Source: Variovorax sp. RA8
Lineage (GTDB): Bacteria; Pseudomonadota; Gammaproteobacteria; Burkholderiales; Burkholderiaceae_C
Length of the DNA: 64,000 nucleotides
NCBI RefSeq assembly: GCF_901827175.1
Contig: NZ_LR594662.1
Coordinates: 5,084,001-5,148,000, forward strand
Direction: 5' to 3'
Part shown: one piece after another, positions 1-9,989 of the stretch
How the letters are laid out: every line of letters starts with the position of its first letter
Numbering within the stretch: position 1 is the stretch's first letter
Program-made: the position numbers and the translations under genes
The notes under the pieces: model-generated
Databases searched by the model: none
Told to the model about the DNA's origin: nothing
Seen by the model: only the letters and a program-made list of their open reading frames with translations

Positions 1-1841
1 CCGACGACGGCACCGGCATCGTCCATTCCTCGCCAGCGTACGGCCTGGACGACTTCAACTCCTGCGTCTCGCACGGCCTGGCCTACGACGACATCCTGAA
101 CCCTGTCCAGGGCAACGGCACCTATGCGGCGGACTTCCCGCTGTTCGGCGGCGAGCACATCTGGAAGGCGGTGCCGCACATCATCCAGGCCCTGCGCGAC
201 GCCGGCCGGCTGCTGACCACCGAGGCCATCACCCACAGCTACCCGCACTGCTGGCGCCACAAGACGCCGGTGATCTACCGCGCCGCCGCCCAGTGGTTCG
301 TGCGGATGGACGAGGGCGAGGGCGTGTTCACCAAGGACAAGGCGCCCAAGACCCTGCGCCAGCTGGCGCTGCAGGCGATCGAAGAGACGGGCTTCTACCC
401 CGAGAACGGCAAGGCCCGCCTGCACGACATGATCGCCAACCGGCCCGACTGGTGCATCAGCCGCCAGCGCAGCTGGGGCGTGCCGATCCCCTTCTTCCTG
501 CACAAGGACACGGGCGAGCTGCATCCGCGCACCATGGAGATCCTCGACCAGGCGGCCGGCATCGTCGAGAAAGGCGGCATCGAGGCCTGGAGCCGGGTGA
601 CGGCCGAGGAGATCCTCGGCCCCGGCGATGCGCCCCACTACACCAAGAGCACCGACATCCTCGAAGTCTGGTTCGACTCGGGCTCCACCTTTTCGCACGT
701 GCTTCGCGGCACGCATCCGAACGTGCACCACGAGACCGGCCCCGAGGCCGACCTCTACCTCGAAGGCCATGACCAGCACCGCGGCTGGTTCCACTCCTCG
801 CTGCTGATCGCCTGCGCGCTCGAAGGCCGCGCCCCCTACAAGGGCCTGCTGACCCACGGCTTCACCGTCGACAGCCAGGGCCGCAAGATGAGCAAGTCGC
901 TCGGCAACGGCATCGAGCCGCAGGAAGTGAACAAGAAGCTGGGCGCCGAGATCATCCGCCTCTGGGTGGCGGCGAGCGACTACTCGGGCGACATCGCCGG
1001 CGACGACAAGATCCTCGCCCGCGTGGTCGATGCCTACCGCCGCATCCGCAACACGCTGCGCTTCCTGCTCGCCAACACCAGCGACTTCGACATCGCGAAG
1101 GACGCGGTCCCGCTCGACCAGCTGCTCGAGATCGACCGCTACGCGCTGAGCCGCGCCGCGCAGTTCCAGGCCGAGGTGCTCGCGCACTACAAGGTCTACG
1201 AGTTCCACCCGGTGGTGGCCAAGCTGCAGGTCTACTGCTCGGAGGACCTGGGTGCGTTCTACCTCGACATCCTGAAGGACCGCCTCTACACCACCGCGCC
1301 CGGCTCTCGGGCGCGCCGCAGTGCACAGACGGCGCTCTGGCACATCACGCAGGCGATGCTGCGCTGGATGGCGCCCTTCCTGAGCTTCACGGCGGAGGAG
1401 GCCTGGAAGTTCTGCGGCAACGGCGAGTCGATCTTCACCCAGGTCTACTGCGACCTCGGCACGCCCGACGAGACGCTGCTGGCCAGGTGGTCGCGCATCC
1501 GCGAGATCCGCGATGCGGTCAACAAGGAAATCGAGAACGTGCGCGCCGCCGGCCAGGTCGGCTCCTCGCTGCAGGCCAACGTCAAGCTCACGGTGCCGGT
1601 CGAGGACCATGCGCTGCTGGCCTCGCTGGGCGAGGACCTGAAGTTCGTCTTCATCACCTCGGCCGTCGAACTGGCGCAGGGTGACGTCGTTGCGGCACAG
1701 GTGACGCCCAGCACGGCCGCCAAGTGCGAGCGCTGCTGGCATTGGCGCGACGATGTCGGCCACGACCCGGCGCACCCGGGCCTGTGCAGCCGCTGCACCA
1801 GCAACCTGTTCGGCGCCGGCGAAGCCAGGAGTGCCGCCTGA
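1..1841 (+). CDS. ileS: Isoleucyl-tRNA synthetase, C-terminal part (5' end outside window)
   Basis: Class I aminoacyl-tRNA synthetase that charges tRNA-Ile in the cytosol. The frame is open from base 3 and the gene begins upstream of the window, so only about 612 residues are visible. The first residues, [14 protein letters not shown], are typical of the end of the CP1 editing domain. Then come the catalytic-core motif [11 protein letters not shown], the signature loop KMSKSLGNG near base 890, the anticodon-binding helical domain, and a C-terminal zinc knuckle with Cys pairs in CERCWHW and CSRCTSNL. The stop TGA overlaps the lspA start (ATGA), and ileS-lspA is a conserved pair in proteobacteria. 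Confidence 0.97.
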   Translation, partial: DDGTGIVHSSPAYGLDDFNSCVSHGLAYDDILNPVQGNGTYAADFPLFGGEHIWKAVPHIIQALRDAGRLLTTEAITHSYPHCWRHKTPVIYRAAAQWFVRMDEGEGVFTKDKAPKTLRQLALQAIEETGFYPENGKARLHDMIANRPDWCISRQRSWGVPIPFFLHKDTGELHPRTMEILDQAAGIVEKGGIEAWSRVTAEEILGPGDAPHYTKSTDILEVWFDSGSTFSHVLRGTHPNVHHETGPEADLYLEGHDQHRGWFHSSLLIACALEGRAPYKGLLTHGFTVDSQGRKMSKSLGNGIEPQEVNKKLGAEIIRLWVAASDYSGDIAGDDKILARVVDAYRRIRNTLRFLLANTSDFDIAKDAVPLDQLLEIDRYALSRAAQFQAEVLAHYKVYEFHPVVAKLQVYCSEDLGAFYLDILKDRLYTTAPGSRARRSAQTALWHITQAMLRWMAPFLSFTAEEAWKFCGNGESIFTQVYCDLGTPDETLLARWSRIREIRDAVNKEIENVRAAGQVGSSLQANVKLTVPVEDHALLASLGEDLKFVFITSAVELAQGDVVAAQVTPSTAAKCERCWHWRDDVGHDPAHPGLCSRCTSNLFGAGEARSAA

Positions 1842-2344
1842 TGGCCGCGACGCGCTCCCTCGCCTCGCCGCGCACCGGCATCTGGCCCTGGCTCGCGCTG
1901 GCCCTGGCGATCCTGATCCTCGACCAGTTCACCAAGACGCTGATCCTGGGCTACTACAAGCTGGGCGATGCCACCTACATCACCAGCTTCTTCAACATCG
2001 TGCGCGCCCACAACACCGGCGCCGCCTTCTCCTTCCTCGCGGACGCGGCGGGCTGGCAGCGCTGGTTCTTCACGGCGATCGGGGTGGCAGCGGCGCTGTT
2101 CATCGTGTGGATGCTGCGCTCGCATGCGGGGCAGAAGCTGTTCTCCTTCGCCATGGCTGCGATCCTGGGCGGCGCGATCGGCAACGTGATCGACCGCATG
2201 ATGCACGGCTACGTGGTCGACTTCCTCGACTTCCACCTGGCCGGCCGCCATTTCCCGGCCTTCAACGTCGCCGACAGCGCGATCACGATCGGCGCGATCT
2301 GCCTCATCCTCGACGAACTGCGACGCGTACGCCGCGGCAAGTAG
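1841..2344 (+). CDS. lspA: Lipoprotein signal peptidase (signal peptidase II)
   Basis: Inner-membrane aspartic peptidase of 167 residues that removes the signal peptide from diacylated prolipoproteins. Four hydrophobic segments are visible. The conserved catalytic-Asp blocks are [17 protein letters not shown] and [11 protein letters not shown], and the early block DQFTKTLI is also family-typical. The ATG at 1841 is chosen because it overlaps the ileS stop (ATGA), which implies translational coupling. The open frame continues further upstream, but that part is only a shadow of ileS. The length is normal for the family. Confidence 0.96.
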   Translation: MAATRSLASPRTGIWPWLALALAILILDQFTKTLILGYYKLGDATYITSFFNIVRAHNTGAAFSFLADAAGWQRWFFTAIGVAAALFIVWMLRSHAGQKLFSFAMAAILGGAIGNVIDRMMHGYVVDFLDFHLAGRHFPAFNVADSAITIGAICLILDELRRVRRGK

Positions 2345-2397
2345 CGGCCGGCTCCGGCAAGCGGAAGCCGAAGGCTGGTCTATAGTCGTCCGCTTCC

Positions 2398-4056
2398 ATG
2401 AAGCACCTGTTGAATCTGCTGGCCGCCGTTGCGCTGCTGGTATGGGGCACCCATCTCGTTCGCACCGGCGTGCTGCGCGTCTTCGGCGCCAACCTGCGCA
2501 AGATCCTGGTGCACAGCATGCGCAACCGCTTCACGGCCGCGCTCTCGGGCATCGGCGTCACGGCGCTGGTGCAATCGAGCACCGCCACCGCGCTGATGAC
2601 TTCCTCCTTCGTCGGCCAGGGCCTGGTGGCCCTTCCCGCCGCGCTGGCCGTGATGCGCGGCGCCGACGTCGGCACCGCCCTGATGTCGGTGCTGTTCTCG
2701 GCCGACCTCTCCTGGCTGTCGCCGCTCTTCATCTTCGTCGGCGTGGTGCTCTTCATCTCGCGCGGCTCCAGCGTGGCAGGCCGCGTCGGACGGGTGCTGA
2801 TCGGCCTCGGCCTGATGCTGCTGGCGCTGCGGCTGGTGGTCGAGGCGACCGGGCCGCTGTTGTCCTCGCCGCCGGTGCTGGAGCTGCTGGCCTCACTCGG
2901 CAGCGACGTGCTGCTGGAGATCACCATCGGCGCGGTTCTGGCCATCGCGGCCTACTCCAGTCTCGCGGTGGTGCTGCTGGTCGCGGCCATGGCCAGCTCC
3001 AACGTGGTGCCGCTGGATGTGGCGCTGGGCCTGGTGCTCGGCGCCAACCTCGGCAGCGGCTTGCTGGCGATGCTGACCACCGCGAAGTCGGCGATCGCGG
3101 TGCGCCAGGTCACCGTCGGCAACCTGGTCTTCAAGCTGCTGGGGGTGGCGATCGCGGCGCCTTTCGTCGGGACCTACCTGCGCGAGGCCCGGCCCTACAT
3201 CTCCGACGCGACGCAACTGGTGGTGCTGTTCCACCTGGGCTTCAACCTGGTGGTCAGCATCGGCTTCATCGGCCTCACCGACTGGGTCGCGCGGCTGGTA
3301 GCGCGCCTGCTCCCGGTGCCGACCGAGCCCACGGCCATGCAGCGGCCCCGGCACCTCGATCCCTCGGCCCTTTCCACGCCTACGCTCGCAATTTCCAACG
3401 CCGCACGCGAGGCCCTGCACCAGGCCGACGTGGTCGAGACCATGCTGATCGGCATGCTCAAGGTGATCCGCGACAACGACCTTCGCCTGGCCGCCGAGCT
3501 GCGCAAGCTGGACGATACGGTGGACGAGCTCTACTCGGCCATCAAGTACTACCTGACCAAGATCTCGCGCGAGGCGCTCGGCGAGGAGGAAAGCCGGCGC
3601 TGGACCGACATCGTCAGCTTCACCATCAACATGGAGCAGATCGGCGACATCATCGAGCGGGTGATCATCGACATCGAGGACAAGAAGATCAAGAAGCAGC
3701 GCAACTTCTCCGCCGCCGGCATGCGCGAGATCGTCGAGCTGCACGAGCGCCTGCTCGCTAACCTGCGGCTCGGCATGAGCGTGTTCCTCAATGCCAACGT
3801 GCGCGACGCCCAGAAGCTGCTGGAGGAGAAGGCGCGCTTTCGCGACCTGGAGCGCGCCTACGCCACCACGCACCTAGAGCGCCTTGCGGAACAGACCGCT
3901 TCGAGCATCGAGACCAGCTCGCTGCACATCGACCTGATCAGCGATCTCAAGCGCATCAACTCCCACATCTGCTCGATCGCCTACCCGATCCTCGACTCGG
4001 CCGGTGCGCTCTCGCGCACGCGCATGCGCGAGTCGCGGCTCAGTCCGATGGAGTGA
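2398..4056 (+). CDS. Na/Pi cotransporter family protein with PhoU-like C-terminal domain
   Basis: Inner-membrane protein of 552 residues. The N-terminal ~310 residues hold two Na/Pi-cotransporter (NptA/PF02690-type) repeats, visible as the paired QSSTATALMTSSF and GANLGSGLLAMLTT blocks and about eight hydrophobic segments. Residues ~330-540 form a helical PhoU-like domain rich in charged residues, with TINMEQIGDIIERVI typical of PhoU helices. The family imports or exports phosphate coupled to sodium. The gene lies 53 bp after lspA and ends 31 bp from a convergent gene. No phosphate-regulon site was recognised. Confidence 0.88.
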   Translation: MKHLLNLLAAVALLVWGTHLVRTGVLRVFGANLRKILVHSMRNRFTAALSGIGVTALVQSSTATALMTSSFVGQGLVALPAALAVMRGADVGTALMSVLFSADLSWLSPLFIFVGVVLFISRGSSVAGRVGRVLIGLGLMLLALRLVVEATGPLLSSPPVLELLASLGSDVLLEITIGAVLAIAAYSSLAVVLLVAAMASSNVVPLDVALGLVLGANLGSGLLAMLTTAKSAIAVRQVTVGNLVFKLLGVAIAAPFVGTYLREARPYISDATQLVVLFHLGFNLVVSIGFIGLTDWVARLVARLLPVPTEPTAMQRPRHLDPSALSTPTLAISNAAREALHQADVVETMLIGMLKVIRDNDLRLAAELRKLDDTVDELYSAIKYYLTKISREALGEEESRRWTDIVSFTINMEQIGDIIERVIIDIEDKKIKKQRNFSAAGMREIVELHERLLANLRLGMSVFLNANVRDAQKLLEEKARFRDLERAYATTHLERLAEQTASSIETSSLHIDLISDLKRINSHICSIAYPILDSAGALSRTRMRESRLSPME

Positions 4057-4087
4057 CTGCTTTCAGCGAGTCCGGGCGCTGCCTCGC

Positions 4088-5074
4088 TCAGAGCGTGAGG
4101 ATCGTGCAGCCCGTGGTCTTGCGCGCCTCCAGGTCGCGGTGCGCCTGCTGCACTTCGGCCAGCGGGTAGCGCTGCGCGATCGGGATCTTCACCGCGCCGC
4201 TTTCCACCACCGCGAACAGATCGTCCGCCATCGCCTGGGTGCGCTCGCGGCTGGAGGTGTGCGTGAACAGCGTCGGGCGGGTCACATAGAGCGAGCCCTT
4301 GGACGCCAGCAGGCCGAGGTTGAAGGGCGGCACCGGCCCCGAGCCATTGCCGAAGATCGCGAGCAGGCCGAAGGGCCGCAGGCAGTTCAGCGAGCCCTCG
4401 AAGGTGTCCTTGCCCACCGAGTCGTAGACCACCTTCACGCCCTGGCCGCCGGTGATCTCCTTGACGCGCTCGGCGAAGTTCTCGGTGCTGTAGTTGATCG
4501 CGTGGGCCGCGCCGTGCTCCAGCGCCAGCTTGCACTTGGCATCGGTGCCGGCCGTGCCGATCAGCTGCAGGCCCAGGGCCTTGGCCCACTGGCAGGCGAT
4601 CAGCCCGACGCCGCCGGCGGCCGCGTGGAAGAGGATGAAGTCGCCCGGCTGCAAGCCCTCGGCCGGCAGGGTCTTCTTCAGCAGGTACTGGGCGGTGAGG
4701 CCCTTGAGCATCATGGCCGCGCCGGTCTCGAAGGAGATGGCATCGGGCAGCCTGCACACGTTCTTGGCCGGCATCACGCGCAGCTCGCTGTAGGCGCCTG
4801 GCGGCTGGCTGGCATAGGCGGCACGATCGCCGGGCTTCAGATGCGATACGCCCTCGCCCACTGCCTCGACCACGCCAGCGGCTTCCATGCCGAGCTGCAG
4901 CGGCATCGGGAAGGGGTAGAGCCCGCTGCGCTGGTAGGTGTCGATGAAGTTGAGGCCGACTGCGTGGTGGCGGATGCGGATCTCGCCCGGGCCGGGTTCG
5001 CCGACCTCCACTTCGACGATCTTCAGTTCCTCGGGACCGCCGTGGCGGTCGATGCGAACGGCTTGGCTGCGCAT
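4088..5074 (-). CDS. qor: Quinone oxidoreductase (zinc-independent MDR family)
   Basis: NADPH:quinone reductase of the medium-chain dehydrogenase superfamily, 328 residues. The N-terminal GroES-like half contains HHAVGLNFIDTYQRSGLYP, the typical quinone-oxidoreductase block. The Rossmann half contains the nucleotide-binding stretch HAAAGGVGLIACQWAKALG at residues ~140-160. No catalytic-zinc Cys/His set is visible, as expected for this subfamily. The ATG at 5074 is preceded by an AAGAGGA-type site. The gene is probably monocistronic, with about 100 bp to its neighbour on either side of the transcription unit. Confidence 0.93.
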   Translation of the reverse strand: MRSQAVRIDRHGGPEELKIVEVEVGEPGPGEIRIRHHAVGLNFIDTYQRSGLYPFPMPLQLGMEAAGVVEAVGEGVSHLKPGDRAAYASQPPGAYSELRVMPAKNVCRLPDAISFETGAAMMLKGLTAQYLLKKTLPAEGLQPGDFILFHAAAGGVGLIACQWAKALGLQLIGTAGTDAKCKLALEHGAAHAINYSTENFAERVKEITGGQGVKVVYDSVGKDTFEGSLNCLRPFGLLAIFGNGSGPVPPFNLGLLASKGSLYVTRPTLFTHTSSRERTQAMADDLFAVVESGAVKIPIAQRYPLAEVQQAHRDLEARKTTGCTILTL

Positions 5075-5175
5075 GGATGTCCTCTTTCAGTTCGGCTTGC
5101 ACGAAAAGAGCACATGGTAGACAGGCCCGCGATCCGGTGCAGGGGCCCGCGCGCAATGTCCGCGAGGCGCGGGGA

Positions 5176-6180
5176 TCAGTTCGGCGGCGCGATGTTCTCG
5201 TCCCGCACCACCTTGGTCCAGCGCGCGACGTCGGTGGCGAGGAAGGCCTGCGCCTCGCGCGCGGCGGTAGGCCAGGGCTCGGCCGCCTGCAGCTTGAGCG
5301 TCTGGACGATGTCGGGCCGCCGCAGCGTGGCCTGCACCATCTCGTTGAGCTTCGCGACGATCGCGGGCGGCAGGTTCCTGGGGCCGGCCAGCGCGTACCA
5401 GGCGCTGACGTCGAAGTCCGGCAGCACCGTCTCGGCCACGCTCGGCACCTCCGGAAACGCCGCGAAGCGGTTGCGCGAGGTGACGGCCAGCGGCCTGACC
5501 TTGCCGTTTTCGATGTGGGAGGCCATGCCGGCCAGAGAGGTGAAGATGATCGGCACCTCGCCGCCCATCACCGCGAGCGCCGGCGCGCTGCCGCCCTTGT
5601 AGGGCACATGGGTGAACTGCACGCCGGCCCGCGCCTGGAACAGCACCGCCGCCAGGTGCATGCCGCTGCCGGTGCCGCCGGAGCCGTAGTCGATCTTGCC
5701 GGGCTGGGCCTTGGCCTGCGCCACCAGTTCCTGGATGCTGTGCGCGGTCGCGGCGGGGCCGGCGATGATCGCGAAAGGGCTGCGCGCCACCATCGAGATC
5801 ATGGTGAAGTCGTTGACCGCGTCGAAGGGCAGCGACTTGTACAGGCCCGGCGCCGCCGAATGACCCGAGGCCATCAGGAACAGGGTGTAGCCATCGGGCT
5901 CGGCCTTGGCCACGTAGTTGGCTCCGATGGTGCCCCCTGCGCCCGGCTTCCCCTCGACGACGGCCTGCTGGCCGAACTGCTCCGGGAACTGCGCCGCCAA
6001 CAGGCGCGCCAGCGCGTCCACCGGTCCGCCGGAGGTGAAGCCGTGGACGATGCGCACCGGCTTCTGCGGCCAGGCCGCGGGAGCCGCGCCCTGCGCGCCG
6101 GCGGGCGCGGCCGCCCACAGCAGCGGTGCCGATGCCAGCGCCGCGACCGCCAGGCGCCGGAGGGAGAACGAGGTGCTCAT
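5176..6180 (-). CDS. Bug/TctC-family periplasmic receptor
   Basis: Tripartite tricarboxylate transporter-type solute receptor of 334 residues. The start at 6180 gives a clean Sec signal peptide (RRLAVAALASAPLLWAAAPA, cut near AGAQG). The mature part has the Bug hallmarks KPVRIVHGFTSGGPVDALAR, KPGAGGTIGANYVAKAEPDG and YGSGGTGSGMHLAA. Its start overlaps the stop of the amidohydrolase at 6177 (ATGA), so it is the last gene of the ABC/amidohydrolase operon. No cognate TctAB permease lies beside it, which is common for Bug proteins. The ligand cannot be told from sequence. Confidence 0.92.
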   Translation of the reverse strand: MSTSFSLRRLAVAALASAPLLWAAAPAGAQGAAPAAWPQKPVRIVHGFTSGGPVDALARLLAAQFPEQFGQQAVVEGKPGAGGTIGANYVAKAEPDGYTLFLMASGHSAAPGLYKSLPFDAVNDFTMISMVARSPFAIIAGPAATAHSIQELVAQAKAQPGKIDYGSGGTGSGMHLAAVLFQARAGVQFTHVPYKGGSAPALAVMGGEVPIIFTSLAGMASHIENGKVRPLAVTSRNRFAAFPEVPSVAETVLPDFDVSAWYALAGPRNLPPAIVAKLNEMVQATLRRPDIVQTLKLQAAEPWPTAAREAQAFLATDVARWTKVVRDENIAPPN

Positions 6181-7598
6181 AGGACGAAGCGCTCCGGTTG
6201 GGGCCCGCGCTCGACGGGCCGTGATTCGTAATGGCCTTCCCCGAACATGCGCAGCCGTGAGGCCAGCAGCTCCTCGTTGAGCCTCGCCAGCCGCCCGGCG
6301 TCGAAGCACAGGCGGCCGTCGCGCTTGGCGAAGCGGCCCGCGACCATGACGTTCTCGATGTCGGAAGTTTCGGCGTACATGACGACCACGTGAGCCGGGT
6401 TTCCCCCTGGCATGGCCGGAAAGATGTTCAGGCCGCGGGTGTCGAACATGACCAGGTCGGCCTGCTTGCCGGGGGTGATCGAGCCGGTCTTCTTCTCCAG
6501 CCCGAAGGCCTTGGCGCCGCCCATGGTGGCCCAGTACAGGGCATCGCGGGTGAGCGTGGAATGCTGCGTCTTCGCGGGCCACTGGCCGGCCGCGTAGAGG
6601 CTGCGGTTGTCGAGCTCGCGCTGGTGCAGGAAGGCATGGCGCATGACCCACAGCATCGAGCTGTTGAAGTACGGGTCGCAATCGGTGCCGATCGAGGGCA
6701 CGGCGCCATGCTTCACCAGCCGGCCCAGCATCGCGGGCTGCTCGTAGTTCAGCATCTCGGTGAGATTGGTGGCGGTGATGGTGCAGCCTGCGTCGAGCAC
6801 GATCTTCAGTTCGGCGTCGTCGAAGCAGTTCCCGTGCCCGATGTTGTGGTCCGGCCCGAGCAGGCCTTCGGCCGCCAGCCGTGGATAGCCGTCCTCGACC
6901 ACCCGCTTGCCCTTGCGGCCGTAGGTGTGGGCCGAGTTGATCAGCCCGTACTCGCGCGCCAGCCGGATGTCGTGGGCGGCCACGTCGTACTCGCCCCAGT
7001 CGGGCCCGAGGATCGCCATTGCGAGCGTCACCAGGCGATCGTCGGAAGCGAGGCGCCCGGTGCGCAGGCGATGGATCTCCTCCCGCGGGAACGGCTTCTT
7101 GTGGTACGGGATCTCGCCCGGGCGCTCCGGCGGCTTCACCGTCCCGCGCGCGAAGACGGCGCGTACGCCCGACTCTTCCAGCGCATCGATGGCCGCGTCA
7201 GTCATTTCGGCATCGCGCAGGATGTGGCACCAGTCGACGATGGTGGTGGTGCCGTTGCGCAGCTGGTTGAGCGCCCCCAGCAGGTTGCCCAGGTACACAT
7301 CGCGCACCCCGTAGCGCGTGGCGAGATTCTTGTGCATGTTGGCGTGGTAGTCGCGGCTGCCCACCCAGTCGCTGCCGATGCCGCGCAGCTGGAATTCCCA
7401 GGTGTGGATGTGGGCGTTGACCATGCCGGGCGTGACGATGCGGCCACGGCCGTCCACCACCTCGTCGGCCTCGGCGCCGAGGCGGGGCCCGACGGCGAGG
7501 ATCTTCTCGCCCTCGACCAGGATGTCGGCTTCGTCGAAGTCGCCCACGGCAGGGTCCATGGAGAGCACGCAGGCGTTCTGGATCAGGGTTCGGGTCAT
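6177..7598 (-). CDS. ATZ/TRZ-type amidohydrolase (first of three)
   Basis: Metal-dependent amidohydrolase/deaminase of 473 residues. Visible metal ligands are the HxH in NAHIHTW (~residues 66-68), a His in SAHTYGRKG, a His in HNIGHGNC and the Asp in SIGTDCDPY. The Glu that normally follows the third His (HxxE) is not seen. The C-terminal composite-sheet segment reads GSITPGKQADLVMFD. The start is set at MTRTLIQ (7598), because the upstream extension is low-complexity out-of-frame sequence. It lies between another amidohydrolase (34-bp gap) and the Bug receptor (ATGA overlap). Possible substrates include s-triazines, aminopyrimidines and guanine-like purines; none can be assigned. Confidence 0.9.
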   Translation of the reverse strand: MTRTLIQNACVLSMDPAVGDFDEADILVEGEKILAVGPRLGAEADEVVDGRGRIVTPGMVNAHIHTWEFQLRGIGSDWVGSRDYHANMHKNLATRYGVRDVYLGNLLGALNQLRNGTTTIVDWCHILRDAEMTDAAIDALEESGVRAVFARGTVKPPERPGEIPYHKKPFPREEIHRLRTGRLASDDRLVTLAMAILGPDWGEYDVAAHDIRLAREYGLINSAHTYGRKGKRVVEDGYPRLAAEGLLGPDHNIGHGNCFDDAELKIVLDAGCTITATNLTEMLNYEQPAMLGRLVKHGAVPSIGTDCDPYFNSSMLWVMRHAFLHQRELDNRSLYAAGQWPAKTQHSTLTRDALYWATMGGAKAFGLEKKTGSITPGKQADLVMFDTRGLNIFPAMPGGNPAHVVVMYAETSDIENVMVAGRFAKRDGRLCFDAGRLARLNEELLASRLRMFGEGHYESRPVERGPQPERFVL

Positions 7599-7632
7599 GT
7601 CTCGATCGATCAGGTTGGTTGGATGAAGGAGT

Positions 7633-8976
7633 TCAGGCGGCCGGCGCCGCGGCGCCGAACAGGCGTTCGCGCACGCGCCGGGTGGCGTCGACCGCCGCCT
7701 CGTGCGCACCGCCCGCGAGCTCGCCGCCGCGCTTGTGCACGCGGCCGTCCACGATCACGGTGTCGACGTCGCCCACGTTGGCCTGCAGCACCACGTGCGC
7801 GGCGGGATCGCCCAGGGAGGGGCTGTAGCGGCCGGCGCGCAGCAGCACCAGGTCGGCCAGACAGCCCGGGGCGATGCGACCCAGCACCTCGCCCAGGCCG
7901 ATGGCGCGCGCCGCATTCACGGTCGCATAGGCCAGCAGGTCGCGCGGCTGGATGAAGGGCGTGCCCGGGTAGCGCGCGAGCGGCCAGCGACCGCTCGTGC
8001 GCTCGCGCTCGGCTTCCTCGGCGCGCATCAGCAGGAAGGTCAGGCGCATCTGCGAGAACAGGTCGAGCGCAACGCGCGAGGGCACGTCCACGCCGAGGCT
8101 GGGCGTCACGCCGGCCCGGTGGGCACGCGCGATCACGCTCGTCGAACGGCCGTCGCCCACCTCGCTCTCCGGCGTGAAGGAGATGCCGCCGCCGCACTGC
8201 GCGATCAGCGCCAGCTCCTCGTCCAGGATCGGGTTGCAGTGCACCGGCAGCATGTCGGGGCCCAGCAGGCCGGCGCCGTGCAGCTCATGGATCTGCCCGG
8301 CGACGTTCTGGTGGAAGGTCATCGGCAGGCCCAGCTCGCGCGCCAGGCCGATCTCCGGCTCCACCAGCGCCAGGCCCGCGAACTCGAGCGAGGCAAGGGC
8401 CACGCCCAGGCGCACCAGTGCGTCCGTCCCGCCCGCGCGTTCGCGCTGCAGCGCGCTCACCTGCTCCAGCCGCCAGGGGTGGTCGGCGGCCAGCGTGTCG
8501 AAGCGCCCCAGCATGCCGTAGCCGAACAGCACCCGCTGCCCCGTTCGGTCGTGCGCACGCAACCCGGCCTCGGCATGGCCGGGCGTCATCACGTTGTGAC
8601 AGAAGTCCAGCACCGCGGTGATGCCGTTGTCGAGCATCTCCACGCCGGTGGCGAAGGTGGCATCACCCACGTCCTCGGCCGTGAAGCGCTCGCGCAGCGG
8701 GAAGATGTGGCGGTTGTAGTCCCCCATGCCCCACATGCCGGCGCCCAGGCCCTTGAGCGGGCCCTGCCAGAGATGGGTATGGGTGTCGATCAGGCCCGGG
8801 ATCAGGATCATCCCGCGCGCGTCGATGCAGTCGGCGCCGTCGGCCTCGAGACGCTGCCCGACCGCGGCGATGCGGCGCCCCTCGATGCGCACGTCGGCCG
8901 CCTGCAGGTCGCCGAGCGACGGGTCCATGCTGAGGACCGTGGCGCCGCGGATCAGCAGGCCATTCCTGGGGTTCAT
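7633..8976 (-). CDS. ATZ/TRZ-type amidohydrolase (second of three)
   Basis: Amidohydrolase of 447 residues. HxH is in IDTHTHLWQG, the third His in MTFHQN, the fourth in LPVHCN and the Asp in SLGVDVPS. Again no Glu follows the third His in the usual HxxE position. It is very similar over its whole length to the gene at 12909-14270 (shared blocks WQGPLKGLGAG, LDFCHNVMTP, GVTPSLGVD), so the two are tandem paralogues within one operon. The ATG at 8976 has a strong GGAGGAGG ribosome site 8 bp upstream and overlaps the stop of the preceding ATPase (ATGA). Confidence 0.9.
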   Translation of the reverse strand: MNPRNGLLIRGATVLSMDPSLGDLQAADVRIEGRRIAAVGQRLEADGADCIDARGMILIPGLIDTHTHLWQGPLKGLGAGMWGMGDYNRHIFPLRERFTAEDVGDATFATGVEMLDNGITAVLDFCHNVMTPGHAEAGLRAHDRTGQRVLFGYGMLGRFDTLAADHPWRLEQVSALQRERAGGTDALVRLGVALASLEFAGLALVEPEIGLARELGLPMTFHQNVAGQIHELHGAGLLGPDMLPVHCNPILDEELALIAQCGGGISFTPESEVGDGRSTSVIARAHRAGVTPSLGVDVPSRVALDLFSQMRLTFLLMRAEEAERERTSGRWPLARYPGTPFIQPRDLLAYATVNAARAIGLGEVLGRIAPGCLADLVLLRAGRYSPSLGDPAAHVVLQANVGDVDTVIVDGRVHKRGGELAGGAHEAAVDATRRVRERLFGAAAPAA

Positions 8977-9989
8977 GCGGTGACCTCCTCCTCGATCTCG
9001 TGCAGCCGGATGCAGGCGGCCCGGCCGTCCCCGCTGCTGGCCTCGAGCTCGGGCATGCGCTGCCGGCAACCCTCCACCGCCCAGCGGCAGCGCGTGTGGA
9101 AGGCACAGCCCGGAGGCGGCGACAGCGGGCTGGGCAGCTCGCCGCGCAGCTGCAGCCGGCGCGCGCGCGAGCGCTGCTCCTGCAGCTGCGGATCGGCCAC
9201 CAGCGTGGATGCCACCAGCATGCGCGTGTAGGGGTGGCGCGGCGCGTCGTGCACCTGGGCCGCCGGCCCGGTCTCCACCAGCCGGCCCAGGTACAGCACG
9301 CCGACGCGGTGGCTCACATGGCGCACCACGTCGAGGTTGTGCGCGATGAACAGGTAGCTGAGCCCGAACTCGCGCTGCAGCTCCACCAGCAGGTTGATCA
9401 CTTGGGCCTGCGTGCTGAGGTCCAGCGCGCTCACCGGCTCGTCGCAGATGATGAGCCGTGGCCGCACCGCCAGCGCCCGCGCGATGGCCACGCGCTGGCG
9501 CTGCCCGCCCGACAGCTCGTGCGGATGGCGCTGTGCGTGGTAGGCGGCCAGCCCGACGCTGTCGATGATGCGCGCCACCTCGCGCCGGCAGGCCGAGGCG
9601 TCCATCGCACGGTGACGGCTGATGGCCTGTTCGATGGTCGCGCCCACCGTCTGGCGCGGATTGAGCGAGGACATCGGGTCCTGGAACACGACCTGCACGT
9701 CGCGCCGGTAGTGCAGCGGCGTGCGCGGCCCGAAGGCGGTGATGTCCTCCCCGTCGAAGCGGACATGCCCGGCAGTCGCCGGCGCCAGCCGCAGGATCGC
9801 GCGCCCGATGGTGCTCTTGCCCGAGCCGGATTCGCCGACCAGGCCGAAGGTCTGGCCCGGCTCGATGGTGAAGCTCACGTCGCGCACCGCCGACAGCGTT
9901 CTGGCACGGCCGAACATGCCGTGGCGCAGGCGGAAGTCCACCGAGAGGTTCTCGACGCTCAGCAGCGGGGCCTTCGTGTCCGTGTTCAT
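8973..9989 (-). CDS. Oligopeptide/dipeptide-type ABC transporter ATPase (DppF/OppF-like)
   Basis: Cytoplasmic ATPase of a peptide/nickel/opine-class ABC importer, 338 residues. Walker A is GLVGESGSGKST, the Q-loop is VVFQDPMSSLNP, the signature is LSGGQRQRV and Walker B is LIICDEPVSALD. The C-terminal oligopeptide-transporter extension (GCAFHTRC) is present. It overlaps the fused permease/ATPase upstream and the amidohydrolase downstream by 4 bp each (ATGA), so it is translationally coupled to both. It would pair with the ATPase domain of the 9986-11932 fusion as a heterodimer. Confidence 0.93.
   Translation of the reverse strand: MNTDTKAPLLSVENLSVDFRLRHGMFGRARTLSAVRDVSFTIEPGQTFGLVGESGSGKSTIGRAILRLAPATAGHVRFDGEDITAFGPRTPLHYRRDVQVVFQDPMSSLNPRQTVGATIEQAISRHRAMDASACRREVARIIDSVGLAAYHAQRHPHELSGGQRQRVAIARALAVRPRLIICDEPVSALDLSTQAQVINLLVELQREFGLSYLFIAHNLDVVRHVSHRVGVLYLGRLVETGPAAQVHDAPRHPYTRMLVASTLVADPQLQEQRSRARRLQLRGELPSPLSPPPGCAFHTRCRWAVEGCRQRMPELEASSGDGRAACIRLHEIEEEVTA

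Noticed and set aside
7702..9231. A 509-codon plus-strand frame opposite the second amidohydrolase
   Set aside because: The composition is shadow-like and it is antisense to a gene with clear metal-binding motifs and a strong ribosome site.
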